Part shown: piece after piece, positions 46,944-60,293 of the stretch
Numbering within the stretch: position 1 is the first letter of the stretch
How the letters are laid out: every line of letters starts with the position of its first letter
Assembly (NCBI GenBank): GCA_038025085.1
Contig: CM076144.1
Location: 41,265,001 to 41,329,000 of the forward strand
Length of the DNA stretch: 64,000 nt
Source: Tetragonia tetragonoides
Lineage: Eukaryota > Streptophyta > Magnoliopsida > Caryophyllales > Aizoaceae
Direction of reading: 5' to 3'
Notes under the pieces: generated by a model
What the model was told of the DNA's origin: nothing
Databases searched by the model: none
What the model saw: the letters and a program-made list of their open reading frames with translations, nothing else
Position numbers and translations under genes: made by a program

Positions 46944-49900
46944 ATGGAGAACGATTTTCAGTTCTTTGAATTGAACACTGGGGCTAAAATCCCTTCAATT
47001 GGGTTGGGCACTTATGCCACCCCTCCTCACATTGTTGCTGCTGGCGTTAAGGTTCTCTCTCTCTCTCTCACTCACTTCATTTGCTGGCCTAAATTGATAG
47101 GAGTATTTTGTTTCCAAAGATTGTTGTAATGACATTCATGCATCTGAAACTAGTTCTGCTTGTACCAAATTAGAAATAACTGATGTTGAATGGAATAAGG
47201 TGTGATCATGAAAAACAATTTGATGTTAATTTAGTGGGTTACATTGTATCAAAATTTTATGAAATCACTTAAGCCTAAGAAGTGAAATGTTTTTGTTACA
47301 TTTCTTGATGGTTGGGAGGAATTTTGAGAACTTTGGTGTATTTAAGTTGATATATCTACCTAACTATTTAGTACAGTAATTTATAATGGGTGACTTTATG
47401 CAACAAAAAGTAGTATAAATTTAACAAGATTTGTGACTTATCTATCTATGTAATACAGAAGAAATTGATGTACACAACTTATGAGAATTGGAGGCTGTGT
47501 AGAGGATCAATTTGGAAAATCCGGGTACCCGAGCAACTTAGGTTGTGTTTTAAGGGTTAGTAGATGAATTTGTTGGTTTGGATTGTGAAAACTTGAGTGA
47601 AAAATTCTGGGTTAGCTTTGAGTTCAGTCTCCTCAAAACTGGAAAAAAGAAGAAGTATGGAGATTTGACAGACTCTGGACTACAATAAATTGGTTTCTCT
47701 TGTGAAATAGATATTCCTGTGTGCTAACTTAGATTGAGTTTCTTTCTTTAATAATTTCTTATGAACATTTTTATGCATGTTAGAAATATTAGTATCCGGA
47801 AGAACTGTTTTGGAGTCTCATTCCTACAAAGTTGATGGTGTGCACCTATTTTATGTGACTAAGCCGATAAGAACTTAATGCATAATTTGTTTGTTTATAG
47901 ATTTTGTATATCTACTTGTGTATGGAGAGTGGAGACCAACTTAGAACGTATTCTATTCTGGCATGCAAATGAAGCATTTGTTAGCAATGTTTGCCTTCTG
48001 TTGTTCCTGTAAATGGGGATATTGGTGTATGCACAAAGCAATTCTCGATCTGTTCGTTTCTCCCTTTTGTAGTCATCATCTTATTCTCAATTGTATTTGT
48101 TGTAATTTCCTCCTGAAGCATCAACATGTTCCCATCTATCCTGCATCAATGAATTTCATCGAGGACTAGCTTGATCGGTAGTAGACTCCCTAGGCAAAAT
48201 GTGACACACATACACAACAAAAAAATTGAGTGTCGTCATAAACTCATAATATTGTAGTTAGGCAACATAGGTGAATTTCCTTGTAAGAATAATGGACTAA
48301 CAGTAGTCATGAGCTGTGTACTACTGCAGAATATTTGCTAAGTAGACATTACTTAAGACATTTTAACTATGGCATCTGGAATTTTAAATTAAATTTAAAC
48401 ACTGTCTTGGAAAAGTTGGAGGCTTACCTATCTTTATGTGGCTAACTGGCTACTAAAATATGTATTAAGACTTCAGTTACAGGAAGAAAATGTGATGCGT
48501 TCTTTGAGTATCGTTTCCCCTCATATTGTATTCTTGCTAGCAATTATAAATGCATATATTACCTGTTTCTGCTGGTAGCTAACTGTTAATTTTTTTGGTG
48601 CAGTCGGGTTATCAGCACATTGATTGTGCTCATATATACGGCAATCAGAAGAAGGTATTGGCAAAGTTCCTAATTTTTTTATTTAAGAGAATGAGTGAAA
48701 ACGTCTTCCTTTCAAGGTGGGCATAAGATTATCCAATCTCTGAATCTTTCAAAAACTTGCATCATCTGATGCATGGTATGGCGAATTGCGATACAACTAT
48801 ACAAGTGTGTTTTGAGTTAATGGAAATAGGTAGTAGATTTTAAACCTATTGATGTGATAATTTAGTAGAAACTGTTGAAATGGTTTGTTGATGCGATAGC
48901 AAAGTAAAGCAGGACGTCTGAGTTTCGTTACATGGTTTTGGATACATGATAATAGTGTAGGAAGTTCCTTTGCTTTGGTTTGTTTATTGCTAACAGTTTT
49001 TAACATGATTACTGCTGATATCCTTGGTTAATAGATTGGGGAAGTTTTCAAGCAGCTGTTTGAAGATGAAGTAGTGAAGCGGGAGGAATTATTTGTCACC
49101 TCTAAACTCTGGTTAGTACTAAAAGCTTCTTTCATTGACATTATGAACAGATGCTTATAAAGTTTATGAGGATGTTGCTGTTGTTATAAAAAAAAAGCTC
49201 AAGCTTCAATCTGAACGAAATTTTTATAATTTAACCATGCTCCATGCAGTAAATAAGAACTACTGGCTCATCAGTTAAATAGTCAGGTCTATCAGGCAAA
49301 TGAAACGGGAAAAAAAGAAGATCTGGATCCTGCATTGTTTACAACTTTGCATGAAATGTCGAATTTCTTGGTCATAAAACAGACTCAGAAATCAAAAGTT
49401 TGAAACTTGCATCTTCAAGTAACCTTTCTTTGATGATCTTGTGAGGATGTAGGAATTTTGATCATGATCCAGAAGATGTCCCAAAGGCTCTGGACAGAAC
49501 ATTGCAAGACCTGCAGCTTGATTACTTGGATCTATACCTTGTACGTGGTAGTTATTGTAACATTTACTGATACTTTAGGGTCTAACCTTTCAATTCATTT
49601 CAATACTGAACCGACCTCTGCTAATTTCTTTCTCTTTATTTATGGATACTACTTGCTGTTTTAATAGATTCACTGGCCAGTAAAGGTGAAAAAGGAATCA
49701 GAAGGTAAAAATCCCGAGCCCGAGGATTTCCTTCCAACGGACATACCGAGCACATGGAAAGCAATGGAGGCTCTCTATGATTCTGGTAGGGTTCGAGCAA
49801 TTGGAGTTAGCAATTTCTCCATAAAGAAACTAAAAGATCTTCTGGAAGTTGCACGCATACCTCCGGCAGTGAACCAAGTTGAATGCCACCCTATGTGGCA

Positions 49901-50953
49901 ACAACCAAAGCTACAAGAATTTTGTAGATTAAAGGGCATCCATTTATCTGTGAGTATGGCAATTTGAAGTAATGTTTGAATTATAATATTTCTGTATGTG
50001 CATCCAACAGGATTGATCCCTCAAGGACGGAAGTTTTTTTCTTTACTCTATAATTTTGCTACTTTCTTCAGTCAACTAGAAACTCTAATGGAGCTTTCTG
50101 GTATATTTTTTTTGTTGTTCCTCAGGGATATTCACCACTGGGATCTCAATCTGCTGAAGCAAAGAAGACTGGGCTTCTTGCCAACCCAGTTCTCAACATG
50201 GCCGCAGAGAAAATAGGGAAGTCTCCTGACAGGTAGCTCTTCGTTGGGGGATCCAAATGGGCCATAGTGTGTTGCCTAAGACATCTAATGAAGCAAGATT
50301 GAAGGAAAATTTGGACATTTTTGATTGGTCCATACCTGAAGACTTATTCCTCAATTTTTCTGAAATTAAGCAGGCAAGTTCCAGCTATGTGCTCGCGCTT
50401 TCTCATGTTGCTTCTTTAAGCTTTAAGCTGCTAGTTCATATACTGAACACGGTTTATCGACATTGGAAATATTGTCTGCTAGAAATACTAGCCCGATGAG
50501 TAGAAATATTGTTAACTATTACAATACGAAGCGCGTAGCAACAATTCTAAAATTTAGAGTGTCTTACTTTGGCAATAAACTCCATCATCCTGTATTGAAA
50601 ATCCTAAACCATCCAGTAAGCTTAGCAATCTGTTCAAGTCGCTGATTGTTACAAAGTACGGAGTAAATGATTCGGCAAGGTAGGGCGTGGTGGATTCGTG
50701 GAATAGCTTTGAGAACAGAGTTTTGTGTTGTTGCTGATGTAGCTGCTAATCATGTTTTATTGTTGTTACATTTTGTAGGTCTGTTTTTGTCCTAATTTTC
50801 TTTTTTCGGGAGGACGTGTTTGGTTAAAGACAACAATTTTAAAACCTGTTGTTTCTGTTGATGCAGGAAAAATTTGTTAAAGCTGGGGAATTGGTGCATG
50901 AGAGATCTGCTGGGTACAAAACCCTTGAAGAGCTCTGGGATGAGGAAATGTAA
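46944..50953 (+). CDS. AKR4C: Aldo-keto reductase, AKR4C type (seven exons, one frameshift)
   Basis: Exons 46944-47051, 48604-48654, 49035-49111, 49453-49540, 49668-49949, 50126-50373, 50867-50953; about 313 residues once the frameshift is allowed for, usual for the family. The full catalytic tetrad is visible: Asp and Tyr in [14 protein letters not shown], Lys in LFVTSKLW, His in LYLIHWPV. Also [29 protein letters not shown] and the cofactor loop [14 protein letters not shown] (NADPH site). AKR4C enzymes reduce aldehydes and ketones, including stress-derived carbonyls, with NADPH in the cytosol. Exon 6 lacks one base after SPD (about 50229-50232): the frame as written hits TAG, while [16 protein letters not shown] continues one base off. 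Intron 6 has a GC donor (cag|gcaagt). Either a recent pseudogene or a base-call error; all other joins are clean. Confidence 0.85.
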
Positions 50954-51466
50954 GAGTTCTGTGATGTTTCATGCAAGGTGCTTCCGTGGCCCATTTGCTT
51001 GATGCTTAAATGGTGCTTATTACCAGTGAAACTTTTAGCGACATTGTCTACTGAAAATAAATCTTTTTTTAATAAGAAGGTAAAAACGGCCTCTACTCAA
51101 TCAAGCCCTTGGATTAGGCCAAAGTTGGGTGTACTAATGTCCCCTATACTTCCAAGACCCCTACGCTCTACCCAAACCACTTGGGCTTTAGCACCGCCCT
51201 TTTTTTTAAGTTTACAAAATACTTCTACTGGCCAGTATTACCTTCCTTCCCCTTCCAAAACTTCCAATCAAGGACTTTTTGAAGTAATAGATTCAATATT
51301 GGGGGATTACTCTGACAAGACATCTTCTTTGCATAACTGAAAGAATACCACTGTAGAAATAAAGATGCTTTGAGAATGTTATCATGTAGTATGTACTGAA
51401 GGCGTTTCAGGAGACAAAATTTCATCGGGTTCTTCTTAACTAGTTTTGGGCTTTTGGTAATTGCCT
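50954..51466. other. 3' flank of the AKR gene
   Basis: Presumed 3' UTR and intergenic DNA. No further gene. Confidence 0.35.
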
Positions 51467-51605
51467 TGTTTGGCACGCAGCTGATAGATGGTAGTTGGTT
51501 TTGCCAACTGGTTGTTGTCAGCTTGTTGTGCTAGCTGGTTTGACTATTTGATTGTAAAAAGATGTTTGTAAAGTGAGCTGATTAGATATAAAATGACCAC
51601 TATGG

Positions 51606-51691
<86 letters not shown>

Positions 51692-51946
51692 TGAAAATTA
51701 TTATTATTAATATTAATGGTTTTCATAAATTTAAAAATAATAAATATAAATTTAGTGTAAATTAATTGTATTTATTTGAATAATTTTAAATTAAATTATC
51801 ATTAGTTTCTAAGTAGTAATAATAACTAGTGATAATAAAAATTCTAATTAGTAATCAATAATAAGTAATACTATAATTAATATTAACATTAATATTAGTA
51901 CTAATATTACTATTAATTTTAATAGTTATAATATTATTATTTTTAA

Positions 51947-52001
<55 letters not shown>

Positions 52002-52213
52002 TGGGTTAAGATTGTCATTTTACATAATAATCCAACAAGTTGACCCTAAAAGCTACCGCTGCCCAACTTTTTATAACTCAGCTTGTTTGGTCCAAAAAGC
52101 CAATGAAAAAGCTGGTAACCAAACACCAAAATTTGGATTGTTGGATGGTCACTTGGTCAAACAATCCAGATTGTCCAACAAGCTGGCTAAAAAGCCACCA
52201 ACCAAACAAGGCC
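51467..52213. mobile_element. Putative non-autonomous DNA element containing long (AAT)n / (ATT)n arms
   Basis: Ends TGCCTTGTTTGGCACGCAG-like (51462) and CCAAACAAGGCC (52202-52213), with inverted AGCTGG/CCAGCT words inside. A TAA-type microsatellite at 51607-51690 faces an ATT-type one at 51946-52000 in inverted relation. I could not find a target-site duplication. Confidence 0.5.
51607..51690. repeat. (AAT)n microsatellite, about 28 units
   Basis: Pure trinucleotide run. The poly-Leu open frame over it is an artefact. Confidence 0.95.
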
Positions 52214-52286
52214 ATATACTTTACGAGAGCTCGTTGTCTGATGTCTAACAAAATGTGCTTGTTCTCTTTTCCTCCTGTAACATTAA

Positions 52287-52850
52287 GTCTAGGTTTGGTT
52301 GGGCGAAAATATTATTTTAGTTGAAAAGTATTTCCAGTATAAAATGTATTTTCGTTCATATTTTTCGTTGTTTGGTTGTAACAGAAAATAATTTTTCTAA
52401 GAAAACTATTTTTCCTTCCTATTATTTTAATTTAAAATTTTAAAATTAATAAAAATATATAAGTTGCTAACATGGTTGAGTAGAAGTCGAAAAGTTAGGT
52501 GGATTTAAAATAAAAAATAAAAAAAACCTCAAACGCATATTCAAATAAAAAATTAAACTTATTTGAAGAAATAAAAGTAAAATTGAAAAAGCGTCCGAAA
52601 TTCCGGCCCGAGGCCCATTAAGTTGGGTACGAGTAAGATTTTATGACCTGAAGTCCTGACAATCAGACTCGATGATCAAGTCCACTATTGTGCTCCGAGG
52701 ATACAATGTCTCGTATACAAGAAATTATTTTCTTTCTTTTTGAAGGGAAAACATCCCCGTGAAAACCATTTTTCTTTTTTTGATAACCAAATAACAAAAA
52801 ATGGAAATAGTTTCTGAGGAAAACTATTTTCACCCTAACCAAACAGAGCC
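52287..52850. mobile_element. Tourist/PIF-Harbinger-type MITE
   Basis: Inverted ends GTCTAGGTTTGGTTGGGCG / CCCTAACCAAACAGAGCC with TAA at 52284-52286 and 52851-52853. Further pairing inside (GAAAATATTATTTT / AAAACTATTTTC). A single related end lies at 61380. Confidence 0.8.
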
Positions 52851-52900
52851 TAAATTAATATATACCTACGAGTTTACAAAGGAAAAAAAATACCTACTTA

Positions 52901-53154
52901 CTGCTGCTCCATCCGTTTCAACTTATTTTTTCTATTTGACTTTTTGTGGTCAAAGTTTACAAATTTTGACCATTAATTTAAGACAGTGTAATGATTTACA
53001 AAGTAAAAATACTATTATTAGATTTATTTTTAATAATGTTTTCAAAGTATTATTTTTTTTATTATATTTTTAGAATTATAATTATCCATAGTCATGGCGT
53101 ATTGGAGATCGACTATAAGAAGTCCAATGAAATGAAGAATAAAAAATGAGGAAG
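52901..53154. mobile_element. Stowaway-type MITE (family A), decayed
   Basis: TA at 52899-52900 and 53155-53156; left end CTGCTGCTCCATCCGTTTC, right end decayed (AAAAAATGAGGAAG). The interior ATACTATTATTAGATTTATT matches the other family A copies. Confidence 0.65.
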
Positions 53155-53156
53155 TA

Positions 53157-54624
53157 TCTTTTGAATTTGTTTGGGACTGTTCTCATGATTTGCATGGATT
53201 TTTGTCCTTGACATTTTTGTAAGGCAATCACAACTACAAAAAATTATTACACGACATAATTCACAAACATATATTTATTTATCAATACAGTTGATTAATT
53301 AGTAAAGCACATGGATTAAATTACATCAAGGTTAAAGGCGTAGGTAGGGCTCACAATAGTGAAATGGAAGTAATTAGTGATTAGTAATTAGTTATTCTAC
53401 ATTATTGTTGAAGTTTTTGTGAAATGGAATAATAGTGGGCTCAAAGCATATCACTCATATCATTCAAAGTACTTTTACAAAACTTATATGTACACTACTC
53501 AAATATTTGTACAGACTTTTAATTTTATTCTCCGACAAACTGTTATACTCCATAACTGGTATGAGCACTCAATTTCACCTTATCTTTATCCGGCCTCCTC
53601 ATCTTTTTGTGGGAGCTCTTATCTCCGACTTTAGTTCTTCCCTCTCCAGCCTGATAGTCTCCACACAGCGAAATCAATTTTTACCTAATTCGCCTACATA
53701 ACCTCTCAAAATGCATGGATATCCAAATTTATTTTCTTTCTAATATTTAACTATTTGATCTCTAGATTTTTCTACTCATAAATTTCCTACACATCATCTA
53801 AAATGCCTAAACTAATATCTAGATCAGATTCGATATTATCCTAGATTTTCAAGTTAGATTATTCTCCAACAAATGTATCATGATGAGTAGTAAATTAAGA
53901 CATGACGACCAAAATGTCTTCCAAGTCTTTCAAAGTAGATAACAAAAATAAGTAGTACGTACTACACACAATTCCTTCTGTCCTAATTACTATTGATAAA
54001 CCGATCATTATCACTAGTTACATTCCAAACCGTTCTACACACTTGACTTTTTATTTCCAGCAGCGACCAATAGAGTCATGGATATATCAACAAAAACTTG
54101 AAGGCAACGTGCCACCAACACCATCCAACTGACAGAAAATTGAGAATTGGGGGTTTGGAGCGATCTCCATTTTCAACTTTCATTCTTGAGACGGGATTTG
54201 ATTATTATCCACGGTTGTTAGGGATCTCCTTATCTGAAATTGTTGGGACCAACTTACCATGCAAAAAATAATAGAAAATTTCCAAAAAAAACATTTCATC
54301 TTTGAAATAGAGTTTAATTCTTATCCACCTATTTAAAATCTCCTAACCTGCAAACTGTTGGGACCATCTTACCATAAATAAATAAAAAAATCGACAGAAA
54401 ATTACCAAAAAACCATTTCATCTTAATTCAATAATGTACATTTTAGTTTCATAGTATACCATATTGATTCTATGATTCATTCATCATAGAGAATTTCAGC
54501 AATTACAACCCTACACAACCGCTCATCAAATTGCAAATTTTAGCAATAAAATCCTAAACCCATTATAATTAACACTTCAAAACTCCAAAAAAAAAACATT
54601 AAAAATAAATAAATTAATTAAAAT
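53157..54624. other. Gene-free stretch with a diverged tandem repeat
   Basis: Two imperfect copies of about 120 bp at roughly 54185-54300 and 54305-54425, both with CTGTTGGGACC or TTGTTGGGACC, then a CTTACCAT stretch and ACCATTTCATCTT-like ends. The ATL 3' UTR is at the right edge. No gene. Confidence 0.45.
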
Positions 54625-55215
54625 CTATGGGATTGAAGATGAGCCGGTTGATCTAGCGGTAGAGAGAGGAACAACATCAGCAAGAGGCGTTGACTGAGGT
54701 GTAGGCAAAGGAGAAGTCCTACAATTAGGACATGTAGGGTGAAGCCTTAACCAAGGATCAACACACTTTAAATGAAACACGTGTCCACAATCAGGCAATA
54801 GCCTAACGACGTCGTTTCCTTTATATTCCCCTAAACATATTGAACAACAACTACTCACCGTTGTATTAGTAGTTGACCCTTTATTTTGCTTAGCTGCTAA
54901 TTGGGAGTATACCATTTGTGGGTATGTCTTAAGGGTAGCTTCATCAATTCCTTCTTCTACGTCGATCACGTGGTCATTATAATTTTGGTTGCGGTTTCGA
55001 CGACGACGACGGTGGTGGTTGTCGTTGGTGTCGGGTTCGATGTCGCGGGTGCAGAAGTAGGAGGCGAGGGTGATGGTGGTGATTAAGAGGAGGATGCCGG
55101 CTGATACTCCTAGGCCGTAGCCGAACCCGCCTACTTTGTCCGACCCGAAAAAGCCGTCGTGGTTATCATTATCGTTATCGCTACTGTTGTTGTTGGTTGT
55201 AGTAGGGGTGTTCAT
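54625..55215 (-). CDS. ATL: ATL-type RING-H2 finger protein (intronless)
   Basis: 196 residues in one exon, typical of the ATL E3 ubiquitin ligase family. Order: Asn/Asp-rich N-terminus, one membrane helix (about 33-53, [19 protein letters not shown]), a basic cluster (HHRRRRRNR), a GLD-like motif ([18 protein letters not shown], 88-105), then RING-H2: C124-C127, C143, H145, H148, C151, C162, C165, with the E2-contacting Trp155 in [14 protein letters not shown]. All eight zinc ligands are present. The GLD variant with YPxMVYSQ resembles the ATL66/67/68 branch (from memory). Such proteins ubiquitinate substrates at endomembranes or the plasma membrane, often in defence or hormone signalling. 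The first ATG is used. The substrate is unknown. Confidence 0.92.
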   Translation of the reverse strand: MNTPTTTNNNSSDNDNDNHDGFFGSDKVGGFGYGLGVSAGILLLITTITLASYFCTRDIEPDTNDNHHRRRRRNRNQNYNDHVIDVEEGIDEATLKTYPQMVYSQLAAKQNKGSTTNTTVSSCCSICLGEYKGNDVVRLLPDCGHVFHLKCVDPWLRLHPTCPNCRTSPLPTPQSTPLADVVPLSTARSTGSSSIP

Positions 55216-56019
55216 TTGCGGATATGAATTAAGAGAGGTGGTATATATGAGAAGGTGTGTATTGGGTTTTTTGGTGATGGTTTGGCCATGGAGATATGTA
55301 TGTATTAAGGAGGGGGGGGGGGTTGGAAGGATTGGGAGAATTGTAATGTAGCGGTAGTTGTTATTTGGGGGGTATTAGAATAGATTATTTAGAAAGTCAA
55401 ATCAAATTTAAAAGGGAAATCATTTGAGTTAGATTATTGTTTACTAAAAGCATTACATTATCTTCACTAGGCCAGCCATCCGTGGCACGGCTAGGACTCA
55501 CACTACGCCAAACTCAGCGCACTGCGCAACCTCATTTCCCTCTATAAGGATGTATGTAATAACTTGTAAATTATATGTATCGGTAAGCCAAATCATCTCA
55601 AAGCGAGTGAGCTTATGACATATCAAAAAAAGAGGAGTGCACCTCCCTATAAAGAATGGTAACATTAGTTAGATACTTAGATCGTCCCCTACTTCCTCAC
55701 TCTGTAGGTTTCACAGATAGCTACTAGCTTCGTCTGACTCATTTTATGGGCTCATTTTAGGTTGCTTATTTCCCTTGTCAAATGAAACTAGGAAAATTAA
55801 CACTCCATCAGGACGGTGCCGACTGCCGCCGTGTTATGGTGGTCAAGTAATTCCAAACTCACTCACAAATGGTATAGAGGATGCTCTTCTCGTGATTTTC
55901 ATGCTGCATTTCGTTCCCTTCTACTCCAAGCCGTAATTTTCATTTCATTCTACTTGGGCCCATCATAGCGAGGTTGCACATCCTCCAAGGTGTTGTGAAG
56001 ACCTTATTAGATAAATATA
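55216..56019. other. Upstream region of the ATL gene
   Basis: A G-run at 55311-55322 (CCCCCCCC on the gene strand, in the presumed promoter or leader). No other gene. Confidence 0.35.
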
Positions 56020-56024
56020 TCATT

Positions 56025-56554
56025 TGTTGGGACCAAAAATATTTCTTTTGAGGGTCCCACATCACCGTGTCACCAGAAAAGTCAACAAGTCAAACAGCCA
56101 ATAGCAAGATGACATGTGGCAGTCAAAGTAGAGAATTGACACCCCCCAAATCCGAAAACATTCTCTGACACACTCAGCATGACAAACCCGGCCCAGAATA
56201 CCATGCCTGACAGGCCCAATACAGAAAACGCGGAAGGTTTCCGTATGACATGTGACAGGGTAAAGGAATTACGTACCCTGCCACTACCACTTTCTATAAA
56301 TAGACGGAAATGTCATTTATTCGAGGTAACTTTCTCTCTCTTACACGTTTTCCCAAATATTTTCTCTCTCTAGATTTTATCTCTCTTACCTGCAAGATTT
56401 GGCTTGACCGTCGGAGGGGTCCCTCCCGAAAAAAACCCCAGGGCAGTTCTTGTTGTCTTTTGCAGGTCCAACAAACAGATCGTAGATACTCACAGTCAGA
56501 GCTTCTCATCCAGACTTAACATTTTTAGTCGGCCCAAAAACGGACCCGGAAACA
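56025..56554 (+). mobile_element. Solo LTR with exact 5-bp target duplication
   Basis: Begins TGTTGGGACC, ends CCCGGAAACA; TCATT at 56020-56024 and 56555-56559. Contains a TATA box (CTATAAATAGACGG, about 56293) followed by a pyrimidine-rich R/U5-like region. No PBS or internal region follows, so one LTR remains after unequal recombination. Superfamily not identifiable from the LTR. Confidence 0.88.
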
Positions 56555-58457
56555 TCATTATCATACCTTGCCAAAAAAAGAATTATTACTTTTCCTTTTG
56601 AGTAATTTGAACTTCGAACTTATAATGAATAGCCATCAATATATCGGAATCCCGTTCATTCCAACACCAATTTATTTGGAATGGGAGCAAATTCACAAAG
56701 ATGAGATACAAACAAACAAAGTAATATAATGTGGACTTATACTTCAGAACTTTATATTTTCAATGAACTTCATAAGCAATTGTATAAACCTAGACCAAAT
56801 TTTAAATTAGGTTGGATGTAGGACATATAATATGGTGCTAGCTACTAATTGACGTGATAAATTTCAATACAAGAAAAGGTGACATCTGTGTCCAACTTTT
56901 GCATCTAACATTAATGTTGGTTGCAAATCAGAGTATTTGGCATCCAAATCCCAAAATGGATGCAATTTGGTTGCAAATTTACATCCACCGGCTTGGTTGC
57001 TAGTTGGATGCAAATTCCATTTAAAAAAAAAGATAAAAACGTTAAAATAACCCCAAAAAAAGTTAAAATGTTAAAATAGACCAAAAAAAAAAAGAAAAAG
57101 AAAGCAGACCCTCTACTCTTTTCTCACGAACAAAACTCTCAACACAAATTCTCTCTCCTCTCGCATCTCCTCTCTCCTCTCACAATCGACAGAGAATTCT
57201 CTCTCCTCTCGCATCTTCTCTCATCTCAACTGGAAATTTCTCTTCCTCTGACGATGTAGATCTCGAAAATGGGACGAATTCAAGCTACAAAATCGGCATT
57301 AATTCAAGCTTTGAATCATTTTAGGGATTTTAGCTCGATTATTTGAAATTGAGGTAAATCCTAACCCTAAACTTCTCTTTCCCCCTCTTAATTTTCTTGC
57401 TATAAACTTGTTGTTTAATTTTCAATTTTGCTGTTTAATTTCATTGTTGTTTAATTAGTAAGCATTTTATGTTAGGTTTTTGATGCAATTTGTTCGAAAT
57501 CTAATTGACTGCATTTTAATTTTGAAATATTTATGTTCTGTATGTGTGTTTGATGTATTTCCATTCAGCGTTAAAATAGCTTCTTAATTTGAATCGAAAT
57601 GGGCTGTTTAAGTTTGAACTAAGTTCTGTAAGTTTGAACTGAGCCAAAAGCTTCTTTGCTTTTTAACTGAGAAGGCCGCAAAGCTCGTTACGTCTTGCCC
57701 GTGGCGCAAGTTCATCAATTTCTTATTCTGAACAAACAAATCAGAAAAAAGAAAAAAAAGAAAAAGAGAAATACAAAGAGATACGAGTATTAGTTTGCAT
57801 AATTGTTGCTTGTCGTCTTTCCTCTGTGTTGGCAATAATGCAGAATTTGTTGAGCCATCTCAGTTCTTTTTTTTTTTCTTTTTTTCTTTTTTGGGGCTGG
57901 TTAAATTTAGATTAGTAAGTAGAATATAGTATTGTACAGGTAAAGATATGTCTAGTGTTTCTTTTGCTTAGATTGATGGAAACTTGCTGGCAGTGGCATG
58001 GCATGATTGGGAATGGATCCCTCTATAATGCAATCTGTTTTTCTCTCTCTTTAAAGTTCTGTTATCCCACTTGTGTGATGTTTGGATGCAATCCATGGAG
58101 TATATGGTAAATATGATGGTGTTTTCGAAGTATCACTTTGAAGGTCTATTAACACTATGCTAAAGTTGGGCAATGGACCTAAATATATTGAAAATGTCTT
58201 CATCATAGCACAGAGGTAGTAGCTATGAAACATACTTCAAAGTTACACATGCACAATGTAGCTAAATGGTTGAAGGAGGTCATTTTACAAGTCATTTTAA
58301 GGAACTGTTTGGTTTCTATTTTGAAGGCTAGCGATTTGGTTTTCTGTTCTACTGAATCAGTACTGTGAGAATAGCTCGGAAAGCATTGCGGAACTAGCTT
58401 GTGAGAAGAGCTCGGAAAGCATTGAGGAACTAGCTTGTAACATTTGTTTAATGCAGG

Positions 58458-59975
58458 ACGCATATGAATCACGTATCAAGTACTATGAGCAGGAAGGCAT
58501 ACAAAAGGATCCGGACGAAGTGTATTATGAAGTGGTTGGCGGACACAAGAGGGGTGCAATTTATGGATTGGGTACGAGTACACATTTGTTCTATGAAAAA
58601 ACTTCAAGTCGTTCATCTCAGTCCACCGCCTCCTGTTCTTACGCACCTTCAATCATCTCCCAGCCTTGGTTTTAAAAAGCGCGCCTCAAGCACGCTTAAG
58701 CGCGAGGCGACCCAAGGCGCAGGTGTCATCGCCTCAGATGGACAAAGCGAAGCGTTTTCCATGAGGCGAGCAAAAGCGCGCGCCTCAAGCCGCCTCAGAG
58801 TAAAGCGCGAAGCGGCCTGAGGCGGCCGCCTCATGGGCTGACGCGTGATTTCGGCCTGAAACAGGCACAAGATTGAAAAAAAGAAAAGAAAAGTGGAGGA
58901 GAAAGAAGAAAAAGGGTCGGAGATGGTCGATTTCTCGCCGGAGATGGTCGATTTCTCGCCGGTCATGGTCGATCTTGTATATCCTCTTTCAATCTGACTC
59001 CTTTCCGATCTTCTTCTTTCCTCTGATGCCCAATTTTCATGTTCTCTTTCTTCGCATTCTCTCTCCTCTGTTTGCCTTCTCTGTTTCTATTTTTATGGGA
59101 GATTTTATGGGAGAGTGAGCTGCTTTATGGCTGTGTCCTTCTCTTTCCTTTATTACGTTATTATTAAAGCTACTTTTTCAGAAGTCTTTTTGACTTTTCA
59201 CTTTACTGAGTCCTTTTCTACCGACTCTCTCTTCTTTACAGCTGTCTACAGCTGTTTGCTTTTCTTAATTTTTTATACCAGGCTATAAAAGTGGCCCTTC
59301 AAACTTCACTTCTTTTTTGTTTTTAAATTTTAACCGTCACTAACCTATTACGCCTACTACTCCTTATTCGCCTACTACAGTCCTACACCATGAGATGACT
59401 CACATTTTTTTCTTTTTTAATTTTATATCCATTTCTTGGATTAATCCTTAAGAATAAATCTGAAAAAAAAAAAAAAATAAAAGCTTTTAGAATGCATTTT
59501 CAGTAAAGAATTATTGTAAAATTTATTTTATTAATAATTATATTTCTTAAAAAATATGCACCTCGCCTACGTGAGGCGTGCGCTTTCGCCTCACGCCTCT
59601 CGCCTCGGCGCTTTGACCCCCTTGCGCCTCGATGCGCCTCGCGCTTTTTAAAACCAAGCTCCCAGCTGGAGTCTCGTATTCACCAACAATCCTTGGAGGT
59701 GCAAGAAGCAAAGAGGATGTTGAAGAACAAAGGCACCATTATGATATGGAAAGGGCTGAAAGGGAGAAGGAAAGGGAGAAGGAAAGGCTGCGAGAGAAAG
59801 GGAAAGGGCTGAGAGAGAAAGGGAAAGGGCGGAGGAGCGGGAACGGTTTGAGGCAATGCAGACCCAGTGGAGTGAGCTCTCCCAGATGCTTCATAACCGA
59901 TGTGGCAGCATGTTTGTTCCAAGCCATTCTTATCCCAGTGACCCTTCTAATTCAGGCTCTGGTGCTCCTTGTGCT
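58458..59975 (+). pseudogene. CACTA Ptta/En/Spm-type transposase remnant, interrupted
   Basis: After a tttaatgcag acceptor (58457): DAYESRIKYYEQEGIQKDPD then EVYYEVVGGHKRGAIYGLG, the conserved core of the plant transposase (Ptta/En/Spm) domain. The frame is cut at 58665 by an hAT element and resumes at 59667 with a Glu/Arg/Lys coiled-coil stretch (SKEDVEEQRHHYDMERAER, then EKEREKERLREK) and, after a frameshift, FEAMQTQWSELSQMLHNRCG, with a stop near 59973-59975. Normally a DNA-binding transposition protein; not functional here. Confidence 0.8.
58665..59658. mobile_element. hAT-like element nested in the CACTA element
   Basis: Ends CTTGGTTTTAAAAAGCGCG / GCGCTTTTTAAAACCAAG with CTCCCAGC at 58657-58664 and 59659-59666. 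GC-rich subterminal GCGCCTC/GAGGCG repeats flank an AT-rich core of about 700 bp. No transposase frame. The surrounding CACTA coding sequence rejoins if it is removed. Confidence 0.9.
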
Positions 59976-60289
59976 GCTTAGTAAATCTGGTAAGCATCCT
60001 CTGTTTTACTCAGTCAAGTCTCACTGTCAACACCTTAACAGGGTGTGCAAAGTTTCAGCAACAACTTAACAGGGTGTGCATAGTTTCAGCTCTAACATAG
60101 TTGAACTGATTTTTCTGTAGGTTCAGGATTGGAGAGTATGACCAATACAACATATAGCTAGCCTTCAAGAATTTGTACTCATTTTGGACATCCAATCAAA
60201 ATTAGTTGTTTTGTTGCTTCAAATGCTAGTGAATATGAATTTGCTATACCGATATATGTGGGAATTATATTGTAAACTTTCGAGAATTC

Positions 60290-60293
<4 letters not shown>

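Noticed and set aside
54901..55351. Plus-strand frames opposite the ATL gene
   Set aside because: Antisense shadows of the RING-H2 coding exon.
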